From Paracoccaceae bacterium (lineage in GTDB: Bacteria > Pseudomonadota > Alphaproteobacteria > Rhodobacterales > Rhodobacteraceae): DNA of 64,000 nt. Below, in pieces: positions 63,529 through 64,000 of the stretch. The stretch is from positions 1 to 64,000 of the forward strand of contig JAIXZW010000003.1 of assembly GCA_027489375.1 (NCBI GenBank), written 5' to 3'. The translations under genes and the position numbers were made by a program. The notes beneath the pieces are model-generated. The model saw nothing but the letters and a program-made list of their open reading frames with translations. It made no database searches and was not told where the DNA came from. Every line of letters begins with the position of its first letter. Positions within the stretch are counted from its first letter, which is position 1.

Positions 63529-63702
63529 GGGGTGCGCAGCGAGTGCGCACCCTACGGGGGTAAGGTTGGGTTGGACTCGAACCAACATCCGTTTCCGGCT
63601 TTCGCCGGCAAACCCCCCTTGCCAATCGGGGCACACAACCTTGAGATTAGCATAATGCAGGAATAGAGCATGCGCAATGTAGGGTGCGCACTTGCTGCGC
63701 AC
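63529..63702. repeat. Palindromic repeat element (REP-like), copy 2, split by an insert
   Basis: The left arm (63529-63556) and right arm (63677-63702) match the two arms of the copy at 39063-39125 almost exactly. There they are 7 bp apart; here about 120 bp separate them and carry a tRNA-like sequence. Like copy 1, it starts right after the last stop codon of an operon. Confidence 0.85.
63561..63642 (-). other. tRNA-like element or decayed tRNA
   Basis: Read on the minus strand, 82 nt begin with AAGGTTG and end with CAACCTT-A, a perfect acceptor-like stem. A canonical T-arm lies at 63586-63570 (GTTGG-TTCGAGT-CCAAC), and a CCCC / GGGG D-arm-like stem with GG in its loop follows the 5' strand. 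The anticodon region is replaced by a CCGGC-GAAA-GCCGG hairpin without a 7-nt loop, one extra base separates the T-arm from the acceptor, and no CCA follows. It is not a working tRNA. Confidence 0.5.
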
Positions 63703-63745
63703 TTTTACCGATGACCGTAAGAAGGTTCATCGCGACGCTTGGGTT

Positions 63746-63800
63746 GGACCGTGGCCCAAAGCCACGGTCCGCGCGCAGCCCGCCCCCTCGGGCTGCGCGC
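63746..63800. terminator. Two strong adjacent hairpins
   Basis: GGACCGTGGC / GCCACGGTCC (63746-63770, 5-nt loop) and an 11-bp stem at 63771-63781 with 63790-63800 (8-nt loop) abut each other directly. They lie downstream of the minus-strand gene cut by the right edge and may end its transcript. No T run follows. Confidence 0.6.
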
Positions 63801-63891
63801 CAAGGCGCACATCCCGGCGGGCCGCACGCGAACCTAACGGCGGCGCATCGAAACGTTCCACTGGAGCCTTTCGACGCGCCTATCGCTTGGA

Positions 63892-64000
<109 letters not shown>

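Noticed and set aside
63561-63642. Functional tRNA gene
   Set aside because: There is no 7-base anticodon loop, one extra base lies between T-arm and acceptor stem, and no CCA or proper D-arm geometry is present. It is kept only as a tRNA-like element.

Overview
The window is high-GC DNA packed on both strands. It looks like the chromosome of a member of the Rhodobacteraceae (alphaproteobacteria). The evidence is the gene content: a cytoplasmic fdsGBA-fdhD-fdsD formate dehydrogenase, SDHAF4-like DUF1674, MsrPQ, several TRAP and ABC uptake systems, a clpB promoter of RpoH type, and CtrA-like TTAA boxes. The species cannot be named from the sequence. No rRNA, CRISPR array, prophage or insertion sequence was found.

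Layout. 1-5.4 kb: msrPQ (periplasmic methionine sulfoxide repair), a secreted fasciclin protein and clpB. 5.4-8.6 kb: a tightly overlapping minus-strand operon (ROK sugar kinase, CutC, an unrecognised protein, a beta-propeller protein). 8.7-17.4 kb: pyrF, a UbiH-like monooxygenase, an amidase, an aminotransferase, ftsK and a lysine 2,3-aminomutase-like radical SAM enzyme. 17.5-24.6 kb: the formate dehydrogenase operon preceded by a LysR gene; a hairpin-rich gap lies between the regulator and fdsG. 24.7-32.9 kb: S49 peptidase, a tiny membrane/zinc-ribbon protein, an SDR, uvrC, rbfA, dapB, a small secreted protein, DUF1674, rsmB and corA. 33-39 kb: a TetR-controlled operon encoding a polyamine-type ABC importer, a metallo-beta-lactamase-fold hydrolase and an agmatinase-family ureohydrolase, closed by a palindromic repeat. 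39.1-44.2 kb: an RND efflux system with its own TetR regulator.

44.2-51 kb is a cell-envelope region: a Pro/Ser-repeat secreted protein, a LapG-like cysteine peptidase, a three-part GtrA / GT2 / PMT glycosylation set and a P1B-4 metal ATPase. 51-58.7 kb holds a signalling cluster: two hybrid histidine kinases, a lone receiver, an Hpt protein and a receiver joined to a degenerate GGDEF-like domain. CtrA-like TTAA pairs lie in front of parts of it. 58.8-64 kb: a HupE/UreJ-like and DUF4198 pair, a tiny secreted peptide and a TRAP transporter. Beyond the transporter, a second copy of the palindromic repeat is split by a tRNA-like element, and a protein cut by the right edge may be the TRAP binding protein.

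The most interesting leads are the phosphorelay with its unusual output protein and CtrA-like boxes, the ABC/ureohydrolase operon of unknown substrate, the repeat split by a tRNA-like sequence, and a hairpin that hides the ribosome binding site of the cysteine peptidase.
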